A stretch of DNA of 64,000 bases, taken from Hippopus hippopus (lineage: Eukaryota; Mollusca; Bivalvia; Cardiida; Cardiidae). Of this stretch, positions 11,193-20,931 are shown piece by piece (position 1 is the stretch's first letter; each line of letters starts with the position of its first letter). Under the pieces are notes generated by a model. It was not told the DNA's origin. It made no database searches and saw only the letters and a list, made by a program, of their open reading frames with translations. A program made the translations under genes and the position numbers. Location of the stretch: NCBI GenBank assembly GCA_946811185.2, contig OX328099.1, positions 67,708,714-67,772,713 of the forward strand. The letters run 5' to 3'.

Positions 11193-11322
11193 CTGGCTTG
11201 ATTGACTATCTGTTTATACTGCAATAACTTCATACACAGTTACTCATAACGACATAAGTAAATGATTTTGCTGATTAGTCATAATTAACTCTAATAACCC
11301 CTTACAGCAAAAATATGACCTT

Positions 11323-11580
11323 TCAGAAGCAGGACGTCAAGCCCTCGGCCACTTGAGGGTGTGGGTTCGAGCCCCATGGCTGGCCACCTAAAATGACCAA
11401 TTGTCTTTTGGATGACACTTTACGGTGCTATACACCGGAGCCACATTAAAGAATGAGGCTTAACTTTGTGTGGGTTTCATCCTGTATCTTGTACTATCCC
11501 CCATATATAATTAACAGCCTTCAGGGGGCGTAGCCTATATGTGCAACTTGTGGCTACAATTAATAAACAGAAAATCAATC
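11323..11580 (+). mobile_element. SINE family B copy
   Basis: B box GGGTTCGAGCCCC near 11364, body with ACCGGAGCCACATTAAAGAA, tail AATAAACAGAAAATCAATCA. Confidence 0.65.
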
Positions 11581-11819
11581 AACTAAGCAGTATAAGCAGT
11601 AGAGAGCTCTCCAAAATAATGTGGGATCATGTGTAATGTTGGACAGATGTCATGCAAATGCTAATTTCACTCACAAAGAAAGAAAATTGTGTCAGTACTG
11701 GTGTGAGTAAGCTAGGAAACACATGCACATAAGTGCCCTGACCACCATATGACTCAAGCTGTTAAAACAGCGTTGAACTCCAATACGATCAATCAATGCA
11801 TTAAGAAATAGTTTGACCT

Positions 11820-12056
11820 ACAGTGAAAATGTTAAGTTAAAAAAAGGGGTATAACTGTGTCAAAAATATGTTGATGGTTACCTGTCCTTGTTGTATGGGC
11901 TCTCCTATGAATTAACAACTAGTCCAAGTTTGAAGTATATGTCTTCGGTAATGACAGAGGTACCATAAATGTCAAAGTTTTTGCAAGACACAGACGACTC
12001 GGACAACGACCGTGTGATGACAATACATGGACGTTTTCTTCAACAGCAGAGCTAGC
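11820..12056 (+). mobile_element. HLE5 element, 5' part missing
   Basis: Shares with 32102-32388 and 60041-60336 the segments CTAGTCCAAGTTTGAAGTA and TGTCAAAGTTTTTGCA, and ends CAGCAGAGCTAG, a variant of the CAGCCGAGCTAA end. A SINE-tail-like fragment with CAATCAATCAATG lies just upstream (about 11760-11800). Confidence 0.55.
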
Positions 12057-12239
12057 AAGAAATTATAGAATTGCAGAAGAGTATCATAGAGAAAACAAAT
12101 AATTAATTGTTTATTTTCTCCCAAATTTATTTGATTTTTTAATGAGTTACGAAGAACTGCTTGACCTGACAATGCTCCAAGAAATAACCAGAAATTTTAG
12201 ACAGCAGATGAGTATCATAGCCGAAACAATGACTGATTG

Positions 12240-12466
12240 TTTATCCCTTTACCACACGACAAGGTTTTATGTTGTCCAAGTGGAAAGTTTTTCCAGATGA
12301 CAAATTAGATAAGGCTCATATGGTTAAGATTTGTCTGTAAAATGAAAGAAAACATTGTGGTAAAAGTAGAAAATGCTGGTTACAAGCATTTTCTCCTTTT
12401 CCCACAAAGTTTTCAATAGGCCTCTTCCTCAGGGTCATTAAAACTTAGAATTGTTCGGTAAAGAGT
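12240..12466 (-). mobile_element. PBM1 copy, TTAA borders mutated
   Basis: Ends read TTATCCCTTTACC and GGTAAAGAGTTTT; the palindrome is well kept. Confidence 0.85.
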
Positions 12467-12664
12467 TTTCTTTAGCAAGGGAGACATTCTTTCCAAAGTA
12501 ATGAGAAATGCAAATGATGATGGCACAGGCACTGTTATTTGAGCAGAGTGCTAATTTTCATGGTTATGTGGCATTTCCAGGAAATTATGCTATTTTGTGG
12601 TATTTTCATGGTTTTCATATAATGGGACACTGATGATGTATTGACTTTGCCATTACTTGGAACA

Positions 12665-12885
12665 CAGCCCCTCACCAAACCACCAAACAATTCGGTGTTT
12701 TTATGACTGAGGAAAAAGACCCTTGCAAACATTTCGGAAAAGGAAAGAATGCTAGTATTCTGCATTTTGTTGTTTTTCCATTGTGTTTTCAAGCCATTCA
12801 AAGGCAAATCAAATCACTTTGAGTTGAATTTGTTTTCTGCAATGTGTTCAATATGGAACAGCCTAAAATTTTGGTAAAAAGTTAA
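12665..12885 (+). mobile_element. PBM1 copy, diverged
   Basis: Centre CTAGTATTCTG. Right border GGTAAAAAGTTAA is shared with the next copy. Confidence 0.75.
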
Positions 12886-13099
12886 CCTTGAACCAAACAA
12901 AAAAAAATGGACTGGACCATATTGTAAGTATTTGCAGACAACATATTAATGCAGCTCAAATAATGATTTCTGTCTTTGATTGGGTAGAAAATATTGTGAG
13001 AGAAGGGTTAAATGTTGGTTATCTCCTTTTCCCACAATGTTTTAGAAAGTCTTCTTTTTCAGGGTTGTTAAAGCTCAAATTTGTGTGGTAAAGATTTAA
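12882..13099 (-). mobile_element. PBM1 copy, part of hairpin lost
   Basis: Begins at the shared TTAA. The centre GTTGGTTATC is followed directly by TCCTTTTCCC, so the inner part of the right hairpin arm is gone. Confidence 0.78.
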
Positions 13100-13570
13100 T
13101 ATCTCTTCTTTTTTAACAACTCCTACAAGCTTTGCATACTCATATTCCTAGAAAAAAACTCATATGCATAGTTCTCTCTGTAAAAAATCAAGACAATTTT
13201 GATGACTGATGCTCTGAGGCTAGACTGAAAGTCATTAAAAAGAACTTCAATTTACCATATGACTCTATATTAGATTAAATTAGATTCCTCCATATCCAAA
13301 GCATTTGCGTCCAACAATTTAAACATTGCTGAAATGGTGGAATTAAACGTGATTGAAGGAAAACAAGATATACCAAGTTCTAAACAGCTTAGTGTTAATT
13401 TTTTCAGTACTTTCAGTGCTTTGATTTTTGATAATCAATTATCCAGATGTAACGTATTAACTAGTTAACATTTTACTGTTTGTTCACCAGGCCTTTTGTG
13501 ACACTTCAACACTCACATTTTCAATTCAAAGAAGACTCAAAGTTAACACTTACAGTGCCTTTCACAACTA
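13100..13570. other. Probable intron, nothing recognised
   Basis: AT-rich with no conserved frame. It lies just downstream of the laminin-G-like exon on the minus strand, so it is likely intronic. Confidence 0.35.
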
Positions 13571-13571
13571 T

Positions 13572-13700
13572 AGTTGCCTTTGCGGCCAGTGTAGATCAAG
13601 ATCAGACTGCACAAAACGTAAAGCCTGATCTTTGATCTACACTGTCCGCTTTGCTAAAACACTGTAGACAAAAGCAACCATGACACTGTCATTATTTTGG
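13572..13700. mobile_element. GATC-type palindromic element (family P2)
   Basis: An imperfect palindrome built on GTAGATCAAGATCAGACTGC and its reverse complement, flanked by GCGGCCAGT and ACTGTCCGC. Related copies lie near 15308, 31270, 33500, 52610, 55440, 55600, 55958 and 58355. Confidence 0.7.
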
Positions 13701-13771
13701 TCGTATTTCCAGGTTGAAAATGTCTGATAGGTTTATTCGACACTGTAAAGGTTAAAAGAAAGATGACATAC

Positions 13772-14132
13772 CTTTACCAACGGTTAATCCATCTTCTTGA
13801 AACTGCATCAATCTATAATTCAAAACAAATATTCCTTGCTGTAGTTCACCGCACAGTCTATAATTAATCCTTTCCAGTTCACGTATATCCAGGTCCTTTA
13901 AATAATGACAGAATATCAACCCATTTGCATTCCGAGTTCGAAACCGTAAAGAAATATGTTGATTTTGTGAACTGGAATAGACTGGCGAGAATGACACAAA
14001 TGACACTCCTGGAATGTTGAACGTCCATGCTTTTGGTTCTTGCGTCAAAACAGAACTAAATAATGTAACACTGGTCACTATGATTGAATATGCCAACTTT
14101 GTCACAATCTTCATGCTGCATCCATCCATCAT
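13772..14132 (-). CDS. Coding exon: signal peptide plus start of a laminin-G-like domain
   Basis: The best host-gene candidate. On the minus strand an acceptor with a pyrimidine tract (TTTTCTTTTTTCAG) precedes 14167; a short 5' UTR leads to ATG at 14132 (another in-frame ATG at 14114). The exon ends at a donor, AAAG|GTATGTC, after 13772. The protein starts MMDGCSMKIV, has a hydrophobic signal-like stretch (residues 9-30), and continues with ISLRFRTRNANGLIFCHYL and GIFVLNYRLMQF, resembling the first strands of laminin G domains in neurexin-like and matrix proteins. It breaks off in phase 1 before the domain ends. No following exon is recognised at lower coordinates; the gene probably continues beyond long MITE-filled introns. 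A secreted or membrane adhesion protein is inferred. Confidence 0.6.
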
Positions 14133-14167
14133 TCTACTATTATGTGACGTGTTTCAATTCCAAACAC
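14133..14167 (-). other. 5' UTR part of the laminin-G-like exon
   Basis: Lies between the splice acceptor (AG at 14168-14169 read on the minus strand) and the start codon. An acceptor here implies at least one upstream noncoding exon at higher coordinates. Confidence 0.5.
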
Positions 14168-14257
14168 CTGAAAAAAGAAAAGGCAGAAAATATTTATTTC
14201 AAATTTCACTGCCTCCAGTTTTGTATATACGTACAGAATCATAGTCCATATTAACTA

Positions 14258-14565
14258 GCCGAGCCCCAGTAGCTCAGTTGGTAGCGTACAGGACTTGAGA
14301 ACGGGGTTGTGGGTTCGATCCCTGGATCGGCCAATTTCTTTCCGAGGATTTATGATAGTCATTGCGACAAGATTCATTCCTCTCTCACGGCTGATCATTG
14401 TTTGGACATTGGTTATGTGGGAAAGCAGCCAGTGGCTTGGAAAGAATATTGTGCGGAGTACTGGTAAAGGAGACTCCAGGAAAGCATGGATAGGTGCACT
14501 GGCCATGCGATATAACTGAAATAATGTCGAAAACGGCGTTAAACACCATGCAATCAATCAATCAA
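14258..14565 (+). mobile_element. SINE family A copy, complete
   Basis: tRNA-derived head with A box TAGCTCAGTTGG and B box GGTTCGATCC, a 200-bp body, the AATAATGTCGAAAACGGCG motif and a CAATCAAT tail. The target duplication is CCATATTAA (14246-14254 and 14566-14574). RNA polymerase III promoters and LINE-borrowed tails are known for such SINEs. Confidence 0.85.
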
Positions 14566-14579
14566 CCATATTAATTATT

Positions 14580-15300
14580 CATTAACTTTTATATCTACCT
14601 TTAATAAATTTGTTTCTAACTTTTAAAAACATCCTTTCAAAATATTTCTCAATGTCAATAGTCTGACTGATGATTACATGTACTAACATTGTTACAAAAG
14701 GAGCAACTACTAATTACAACCAATTTCTCATAAACATAAAGAAATTAAAAAGTAATCTGCTATGATGCTGAAAATATTCTTCTCATGGTGGCACTAGGTT
14801 TATAACTACTTTGTTGAAAAAAAGGTCAAATGCCAAAACTGCAAGAGAGCAATTATTTCATTATGACACAATTATTAAATGCAATAGTCACTAACATAAC
14901 CTGCAAAATTAAATACAGAAATAATTTTCCAATTATTTTTGTCATTTCAATGGCTCTTATTATCTTTATTATAGTCTCATTTGTATACAGAGCAAAGTTA
15001 AAACACATGAGAGAACTATTCTAGTAAAAAGTATATGACCATTCTACTGAAGAATTATAAGAGACTAGCATTAAAATATTACACAAATAGTCAAGAAACA
15101 GTATTTACGCACTAATGTTCCCTTAAAAAAAAGTTGTCTATATATAAATATACAAGGAAAAGATCACTTGTGCAAATAAAAAGTCTGTCGTTTGAAAAAG
15201 TCTGTCGGCTGTTTTGAACCAATATCATACAGTCTATTCCTTTGCTTTGGACAAAATGAAGCCTTAAGTTGCATTTTTAACCTTTTGAACATTATTTTTA
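14580..15300. other. Gene-free stretch
   Basis: AT-rich. A 64-codon frame at 14830-15024 encodes a hydrophobic segment but lacks supporting signals. Confidence 0.35.
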
Positions 15301-15307
15301 TATTTAA

Positions 15308-15376
15308 GGACAGGTTAGATCAAGTTCAGAGTGCACAAAAAATGCGCATTGATTTTGAATCTACACAGTCCATTAT
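15308..15376. mobile_element. P2 palindromic element, degenerate
   Basis: TAGATCAAGTTCAGAGTGCA paired with TGCGCATTGATTTTGAATCT. Confidence 0.5.
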
Positions 15377-15479
15377 TATATCAAATATTCTAGCCTTGAA
15401 ATTTTCATATGGAAGCCTGATTCTCCAGACAACAAACTACAATTTTATATAATTAGCATTTGAATAATAATTCCACTTA

Positions 15480-15705
15480 TATAACCCTTTACTACATAAT
15501 CATGAATTTTAAAAACCCTGAAAAATAAACCTATTGAAAACATTGCAGGAAAAGGAGAAAATGCTGGGTACCAGCATTTTCTCCTTTTCCAACAATGTTT
15601 TGTAACATATGACAAATTTCATTATTTGAGCTACATTTAAACTGTCATCTGCAAATGCTTTCAATTTGGACAAGTGTACATTTTTGTCGTCTGGTAAAGA
15701 GTGAA
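15480..15705 (+). mobile_element. PBM1 copy
   Basis: Borders TATAA and GAGTGAA; centre GGGTACC; hairpin nearly perfect. Confidence 0.87.
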
Positions 15706-15911
15706 TGAATGTCCCCAAATGACCAGCAACAAAAAAGCTTCTGACATTTCAACCATGTAATTGTACTCGGCATTCAGCACTCACAATACCGAATCTTGCT
15801 ACAATCCAGTAGAACACAAAATGTTTACTCCTGCTCAGTTTTCCGAACTTTCCATTTAATTTCACTCGTAAATCAGCCATGGCAGTGAGATAATCAATGC
15901 CTTATTTCTCT

Positions 15912-16070
15912 TTAACCCTTTTCCCCACAATTCCAAGTTTTAACGGCCTTTTGGAAAAACCTAATGAAAACATAGAGTAAAAAAGGAGAAAATGCTGTTA
16001 ACCAGCATTTTCTCCTTTTTTCAGCGATGTTTTGTAACCAGTTACTGACAATTTTTACCATTGGAAGAAC
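15912..16070 (+). mobile_element. PBM1 copy, B arm truncated by the next copy
   Basis: A arm and full hairpin (centre GTTAACC) are present; the B arm stops where the following TTAA begins. Confidence 0.8.
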
Positions 16071-16072
16071 AT

Positions 16073-16300
16073 TTAACTCTTTACCAAACGACAAAATTAA
16101 GACTGGTCGAAATTGAAATAATTTGCAGATGATAAAATAAATGTCAATGAAAAATTCAAATTTGTTTTTGGAGAGGTAGAAAACATTGTGAGAAAAACAG
16201 CAAATGCTGGTTATCAGCATTTTCTCCTTTTCCCACAATGTTTTCAAAAGGCTTTGTTTTCAAGGTCTGTAAAAGTCGGGATTGTGTGGTAAAGGGTTAA
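16073..16300 (-). mobile_element. PBM1 copy, start of a chain
   Basis: Full length; the right TTAA (16297) is reused by a B-arm fragment. Confidence 0.88.
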
Positions 16301-16365
16301 TTTGTCATTTGCAAAATGGCTTGGATTTGGACTATAAAAAATTTTGACATTTGGTAAAAAGTTAA
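16297..16365 (+). mobile_element. PBM1 B-arm fragment between two copies
   Basis: Only the last 65 bp of a B arm (TTTGTCATTTGCAAAATGGC to GGTAAAAAGTTAA), bordered by TTAA on both sides. Confidence 0.7.
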
Positions 16366-16585
16366 CCCTATAGCAAACAAAAAAAAATCAGATTTGCCCA
16401 AATCAAAGCATTTGCAGATAACAAATTAGATGCAAACTCAAACGACAATTTCTTCAGTGATAGAGAGTAGAAAACATTGAGAGAAAAGGAGAAAATGCTG
16501 CATTTTCTCCTTTTTCCACAATGTTTTCAAAACCTTTCTTCCCAAACGGTTATTAAACCTTGGGAATTGTTTGGTAAATGCTTAA
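16362..16585 (-). mobile_element. PBM1 copy, chain member
   Basis: Centre lost: the two hairpin arms meet at AAATGCTGCATTTTCTCC. Confidence 0.85.
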
Positions 16586-16810
16586 CCCTTTACCACACAT
16601 TCCAGAGTTTTAACAACCCTGAGAAAGAAAGCTTTTGAAAACATTGTGGGTAAAGGAGAAAACGCTGGTAACCAGCATTTTCTCCTTTTCCCACAATGTT
16701 TTCTGCTCAATCATAGGCAAGTTTCACCGTTTTAGCCACTTTTGATTTGTCATCTGCAAATGCTTTGAATTTGGACAAGTCTAAAATTTTGTTGTTTGGT
16801 AAAGAGTTAA
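16582..16810 (+). mobile_element. PBM1 copy, chain member
   Basis: Full length, both TTAA borders shared with neighbours. Confidence 0.9.
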
Positions 16811-17034
16811 CCCTTTACAAACAACAAAATTTCAGACTTGCCCAAATTGAAATTATTAATTTTGTCGACGACAAAGGTGGCTCAAATATATCAAATTATC
16901 TTTGTTAGGGTAGAAAATATTGTGTAAAAAGCAGAAAATGCTTGTTACCAGCATTTTCTCCTTTTCACACAATGTTTTCAGAGGCCTTCCTGTTCAAAAA
17001 TGTTAAAAACACAGAATTTGTGGTAAAGGATTAA
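16807..17034 (-). mobile_element. PBM1 copy, end of chain
   Basis: Full length; centre GCTTGTTACCAGC; right border GGTAAAGGATTAA. Confidence 0.88.
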
Positions 17035-17190
17035 ATTAGGCAAACTAATCTCTTCTGCTCTAAATCACAGCACTGGCAGGTCTGAAAAACCTATATAATT
17101 AGTTGCATGTGTGAAATTCAATACTTGTCAGTTAAATATCTGCAGTTTCTTACAATCTGTGTACAATCTATTCTAACATAAGAAGCTCAT

Positions 17191-17401
17191 TTAACCTTCA
17201 CCAGCAATCCTAGGTTTTAATGAAATTGAGAAAAGATACTTTTGAAAACATTGTGGGAAAAGGAGAAAACGCTGGTAACCAGCATTTCCTCCTTTTCCCA
17301 CAATGTTTTCAAAACTTTCGGAGAAATTCAATCATTTGAGTCTGCTGCACATGCTTTCAATTTAAACCGATTTAAATTTTTGTTGTGCGGTAAAGAGTTA
17401 A
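17191..17401 (+). mobile_element. PBM1 copy
   Basis: B arm shortened by about 20 bp after the hairpin. Borders TTAA 17191 and 17398. Confidence 0.87.
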
Positions 17402-17475
17402 ATGAAATATGGCCTAAAAATGCCAAACACAAAGGTTTCTAATAGCCTGTACTCTAAAAGCCTATGCTATATGGG

Positions 17476-17618
17476 TTAACTCTTTACCAAACAATCACAT
17501 CTTTGCTAGGAAACAAAAACTTTTGGAAACATTGCAGTAAAGAAGAAAAATACAAGGTACCAGCATTTTCTCCTTTTTTCACGATGTTATCTGTCCCTTT
17601 CAAAGACATGTTTATTCT
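17476..17618 (+). mobile_element. PBM1 copy, right-truncated
   Basis: A arm, diverged hairpin (centre AGGTACCAG), and a short stub of B arm up to the next copy. Confidence 0.7.
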
Positions 17619-17619
17619 C

Positions 17620-17853
17620 TTGACCCTTTACCAAAAGGTAAAATTTTGAACTCGCATATAAATATTGGAGGAATTTATAGACAGCAATAAAAATGTTTTT
17701 CAAATGGTAGCAGCTTTTCTTGAAAAGTCAGAAAACATTGTGGGACAAGGAGAAAATGATGGTAATCAGCATTTTCTCCCTTTTCCCACAATGTGTTCAA
17801 AAGGCTTCTTTCTCAGGGTCGTTAAAGGTCGGGATTGTGTGGTGAAGAGTTAA
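17620..17853 (-). mobile_element. PBM1 copy
   Basis: Left border TTGA, right border TTAA shared with the next copy. Its A arm nearly matches that of the next copy (GTTAAAGGTCGGGATTGTG). Confidence 0.85.
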
Positions 17854-18423
17854 CTCTTTATCAAACGACAAAATTTTGGACCAATCCAAATTGAAAGCAT
17901 TTGCAGACGACAAAATAAAACTAGAGCTGTCACTGAATGTGACTTAATACCCCCACCAGCGCTTTGACAGAAAAAAGTGTCAAGTTCAAGGGGAGATAAT
18001 TCCTCAACCAGGAAGAGTTGACACTTGAAAATTGCATCTTGCAAATCTTCAATATATGATCAATATATGTGCAAGGTTTTAATACAATTGAAGGAAAACT
18101 GTAGGAGGAGTTTGCGACACAAAATTGCTAGCATTTTGTACACAGACGGACACACGGACGGACACACAGACAGACACACGGATGGACACATGGACGGACA
18201 CACGGACAGACAGGCTGATTCCAGTATACCCCTGAAAACATTCGTTTTGCGGGGGTATAATTAATGTGAATAAAAAATTGAAATTTTATTTGGAAAGGGT
18301 AGAAAACATTGTGGGAAAAGGAGAAAATGCTGGTTACCAGCATTTTCTCCTTTTCCCACAATGTTTTCAAAGGGTTTCTTTCTCAGGGTCGTTAAAGGTC
18401 GGGATTGTGCGGTGAAGAGTTAA
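17850..18423 (-). mobile_element. PBM1 copy split by HLE4
   Basis: B arm 17850-17918, then a 342-bp insert, then the rest from about 18261. The joined sequence restores the family consensus around AAAATAAATGTGA. Confidence 0.85.
17919..18260 (+). mobile_element. HLE4 element nested in PBM1
   Basis: Starts AACTAGAGCTGTCACTGAA, where GTCAC and GTGAC pair, then ATACCCCCACC. Ends TTTTGCGGGGGTATAA, so ATACCCCC is inverted at the two ends. It contains a run of 12-bp GGACGGACACAC-like units (18142-18215). Same terminal plan as HLE1-3 with unrelated interior sequence. Confidence 0.7.
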
Positions 18424-18429
18424 GCTGCA

Positions 18430-18905
18430 TTCACATTGTTATTCTGCAAAAATTAATGCTTGCACTATAAACAAGTTTAACATATTATTATGTTGTTGTC
18501 TGGTACAGAGGGAACCGAGGTAAATAAGTACACAGATACTAGAACATGGGGTTCATTCAAACATTCAGAGCTTATCAAACAATGTTCATAATTGTATCCC
18601 TGTAATAATAAAATGTGCTTTTAACAATGAGGATGCAATAGAGCTGTACAAAGGATGTCAATTTAATCAGCATAAAAGACATGGATATGCCCCATTTCTC
18701 ACAACTGAAGACTTTTTTGTCCAAATTATAGATAATTATCATTCAATGCAATCTGATCTTGATCCATGCCATCTGCAAAAGCAACTTATTCTAGTTGTGC
18801 TCTGATCATGGTTGAGACAAACAATTTATGTTTGTTGAATAAAGATTTCATAACCATTTTTCATGTGTATGCCCTGATTCCTATTAGCTATCCAAACTTT
18901 ACAAG
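18430..18905. other. Gene-free stretch
   Basis: AT-rich; half of a P2 palindrome near 18749-18778. No frame with domain content. Confidence 0.35.
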
Positions 18906-19014
18906 CACAGTAAAACCTGCCATAGTGGCCACCTCTATTAAGCAAGCGACCTGCCTAGTAAGCAAGCATCTACTGAGTTACAGAAGAGGGCACATAGGTT
19001 GAAATAATCCTGTA

Positions 19015-19243
19015 TTAACCCTTTACCACACAATGACGCCTTTTAACGCCCCTGAAGAAGAGGCCTTTTGAAGACATTGTGGGAAAAGGAGAAAATGCTG
19101 GTAACCAGTATTTTCTCCTTTTCCCACAAAGTTTTCTACCCTATCAAAGGAAAGTTGCGTCATTTGAGCCACTATGAAATTGTCGTCTGCAAATGCTTTC
19201 AATTTGGACATGTCTTAAATTTTGCCCTGAGGTAAAGGGTTAA
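19015..19243 (+). mobile_element. PBM1 copy, GACGCC subfamily
   Basis: A arm reads ATGACGCCTTTTAACGCC. Very close to 37918-38146, including the AAGTTGCGTCATTTGAGCC segment of the B arm. Confidence 0.9.
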
Positions 19244-19288
19244 GCAATCACCTAAAGCAAGCACATATTGACAGTCCCTAAAGTGCTT

Positions 19289-19519
19289 GGTTCACCCTGA
19301 CAATGAAATTTCAGTCTGGTTCAATTTGAAAGCATCTGCACATGTGTGACAACAAATTACAATTGTTGCTAAGGTAGTGTTTTCTGTTTTTGACATGGTA
19401 GAAAACATTGTGGAAAAAGGAAAAAATGCTGGTTACCAGCATTTTCTCCTTTTCCCACAATGTTTTCCAAAGCCTTCCTCTCCAGGATCGTTAAAACTCG
19501 AGATTGTGTGGTAAAGGCT
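19289..19519 (-). mobile_element. PBM1 copy, borders decayed
   Basis: Left end CACCCTGACAATG, right end GGTAAAGGCTT; palindrome well kept. Confidence 0.82.
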
Positions 19520-19763
19520 TCCTACAGGTTTGACTGTATATTTTCAAAGATGTTGAATTTTTTTTTTCAGGAGGTTAATGGTTATTGCAGCCTGATACCA
19601 TGACAGACAATTAACATATGATTGCATGACAAGTCTTATTGATATTTTATTACATTTTGATTGAAAATTAATGTTAAATAGAGTCAAAAAAGTATGGTTC
19701 ATGTCAAAGCTAGCAGGTAACCTGGTATATAAAAACCTACTACCTCTCCCACACAAAACACTT

Positions 19764-20027
19764 TGAGCCATGCTCTGTGAAAAGGGGGCTTCATGCATCT
19801 GCGAAAAGTACCGACTCAGGTCAGCCTGCGCAGTCGGCGCAGGCTGACCTGGGCCGAGACTTTTTGCTATTTGTAAATTTTCTGCATGTCAAAGGACCAT
19901 TCTACCTCCATATTAAGCTGGTTGCTAAAAATAGGGGCTACTATGGATCCATTATTATGTGATGGCTTGAATGGTATAATGCATCACAGGGATGCATTAA
20001 GACCCCTTTTGCCAGAGTGTGGCTCAT
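19764..20027. mobile_element. P3 element (TIR about 35 bp)
   Basis: TGAGCCATGCTCTGTGAAAA at the left and, inverted, CCCCTTTTGCCAGAGTGTGGCT at the right. Inner hairpin around CAGGTCAGCCTGCG / CGCAGGCTGACCTG (19817-19852). Related copies at 22899-23162 and 35390-35614. Confidence 0.65.
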
Positions 20028-20337
20028 ATAAAACCTCCTTATTTCCAATCTGCTACTGTATTGTTTTTCTACACCAGTTCAACTGCTATCACAAAATTTC
20101 ACACACCCACACAAGACTGGTTCCAAAAACATACTGAGGAAAGGAACAACTGCACTGTATGAGCAATTGCTCCAATTCCCCACAATGGCATTTTCTGCAA
20201 CTGCTTCTTCTGAGTAACACCTATAGCCATTTCTGGATGGTGCGAACTCAGCCTCTATAATCTATAGCGAGCATTTTTTAGACATCAGTTTTTTTGACTA
20301 ATGGTCAGCTTGATGACCGATGTTTGATTTTTGTCTA

Positions 20338-20892
20338 TTTATTGTAGCCAGTGGTTGTCCATATCAGTGACGCCCTCAGAAGGCTTTTAGTTTTGTTGAC
20401 AGAGGAATGGTACAACACGGTGCAACAGGACAAAACCCATCTTAGGTTATGCCTGGTTCTTTAACCTACTGGGTGTACAGCACTGTCATCCAGGACCTTG
20501 GACTAAAATCTCATCCAAAATACTATTAGTCATTTTGAATAGCCAGCAGTGGGAATCAACCTACATCCTCAAGTGGCCTGAGATTTTGTCATTAGCTCCA
20601 CTGGCCGAAGGCCAGCGAGCTATTGTCATGGCGTTGTGTCCGTCCGTCCGTTCGTTCGTCCGTGCATGCGTCCGTAAACTTTTTCTTTAAAAAACTTCTC
20701 CTCAGAAACTATTGACTGGATTTTTACCAAATTTCACAGGAATGTTCCTTTGGTGGTCCTCTTTCAAATTCCTTCAAATATTGTTAAAAACTTCCTTTCG
20801 CCATTATAGAAATATCAGGCCTGTGGAGCGATACAGGCGCTCAAGCGCCTCTAGTTCACAAGTCTTATACTCTACCACTTGAACCGTCTTGA
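20338..20892 (-). mobile_element. SINE family B copy split by HLE1
   Basis: Reverse complement of the 9015 and 11323 copies. The 3' body lies at 20338-20590 and the tRNA-like head continues after the HLE1 insert at about 20856. Confidence 0.6.
20592..20856 (-). mobile_element. Short HLE1-like element nested in SINE B
   Basis: On the minus strand it opens AACTAGAGGCGCTTGAGCG (inverted repeat), then ATCGCTCCAC, and closes with a CTGGCC/GGCCAG hairpin and TGGAGCTAAT. A run of CGTCCGTC units sits near the 3' end. At 265 bp it lacks the tandem array of the long copies. Confidence 0.7.
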
Positions 20893-20931
20893 AGCCTAGG
20901 CCTGTATCCACCAACCATTTTTGAGAATATA

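Larger units (their letters stand above)
18908..19535. mobile_element. Possible TIR element with two PBM1 copies inside
   Basis: CAGTAAAACCTGCCATAG at the left and, inverted, CAGTCAAACCTGTAGG at the right (19519-19535) could be its ends. Most of the interior is two PBM1 copies. Confidence 0.35.

Noticed and set aside
14830..15024. 64-codon frame with a transmembrane-like segment
   Set aside because: AT-rich DNA readily gives hydrophobic codons; no splice signal or start context supports it.
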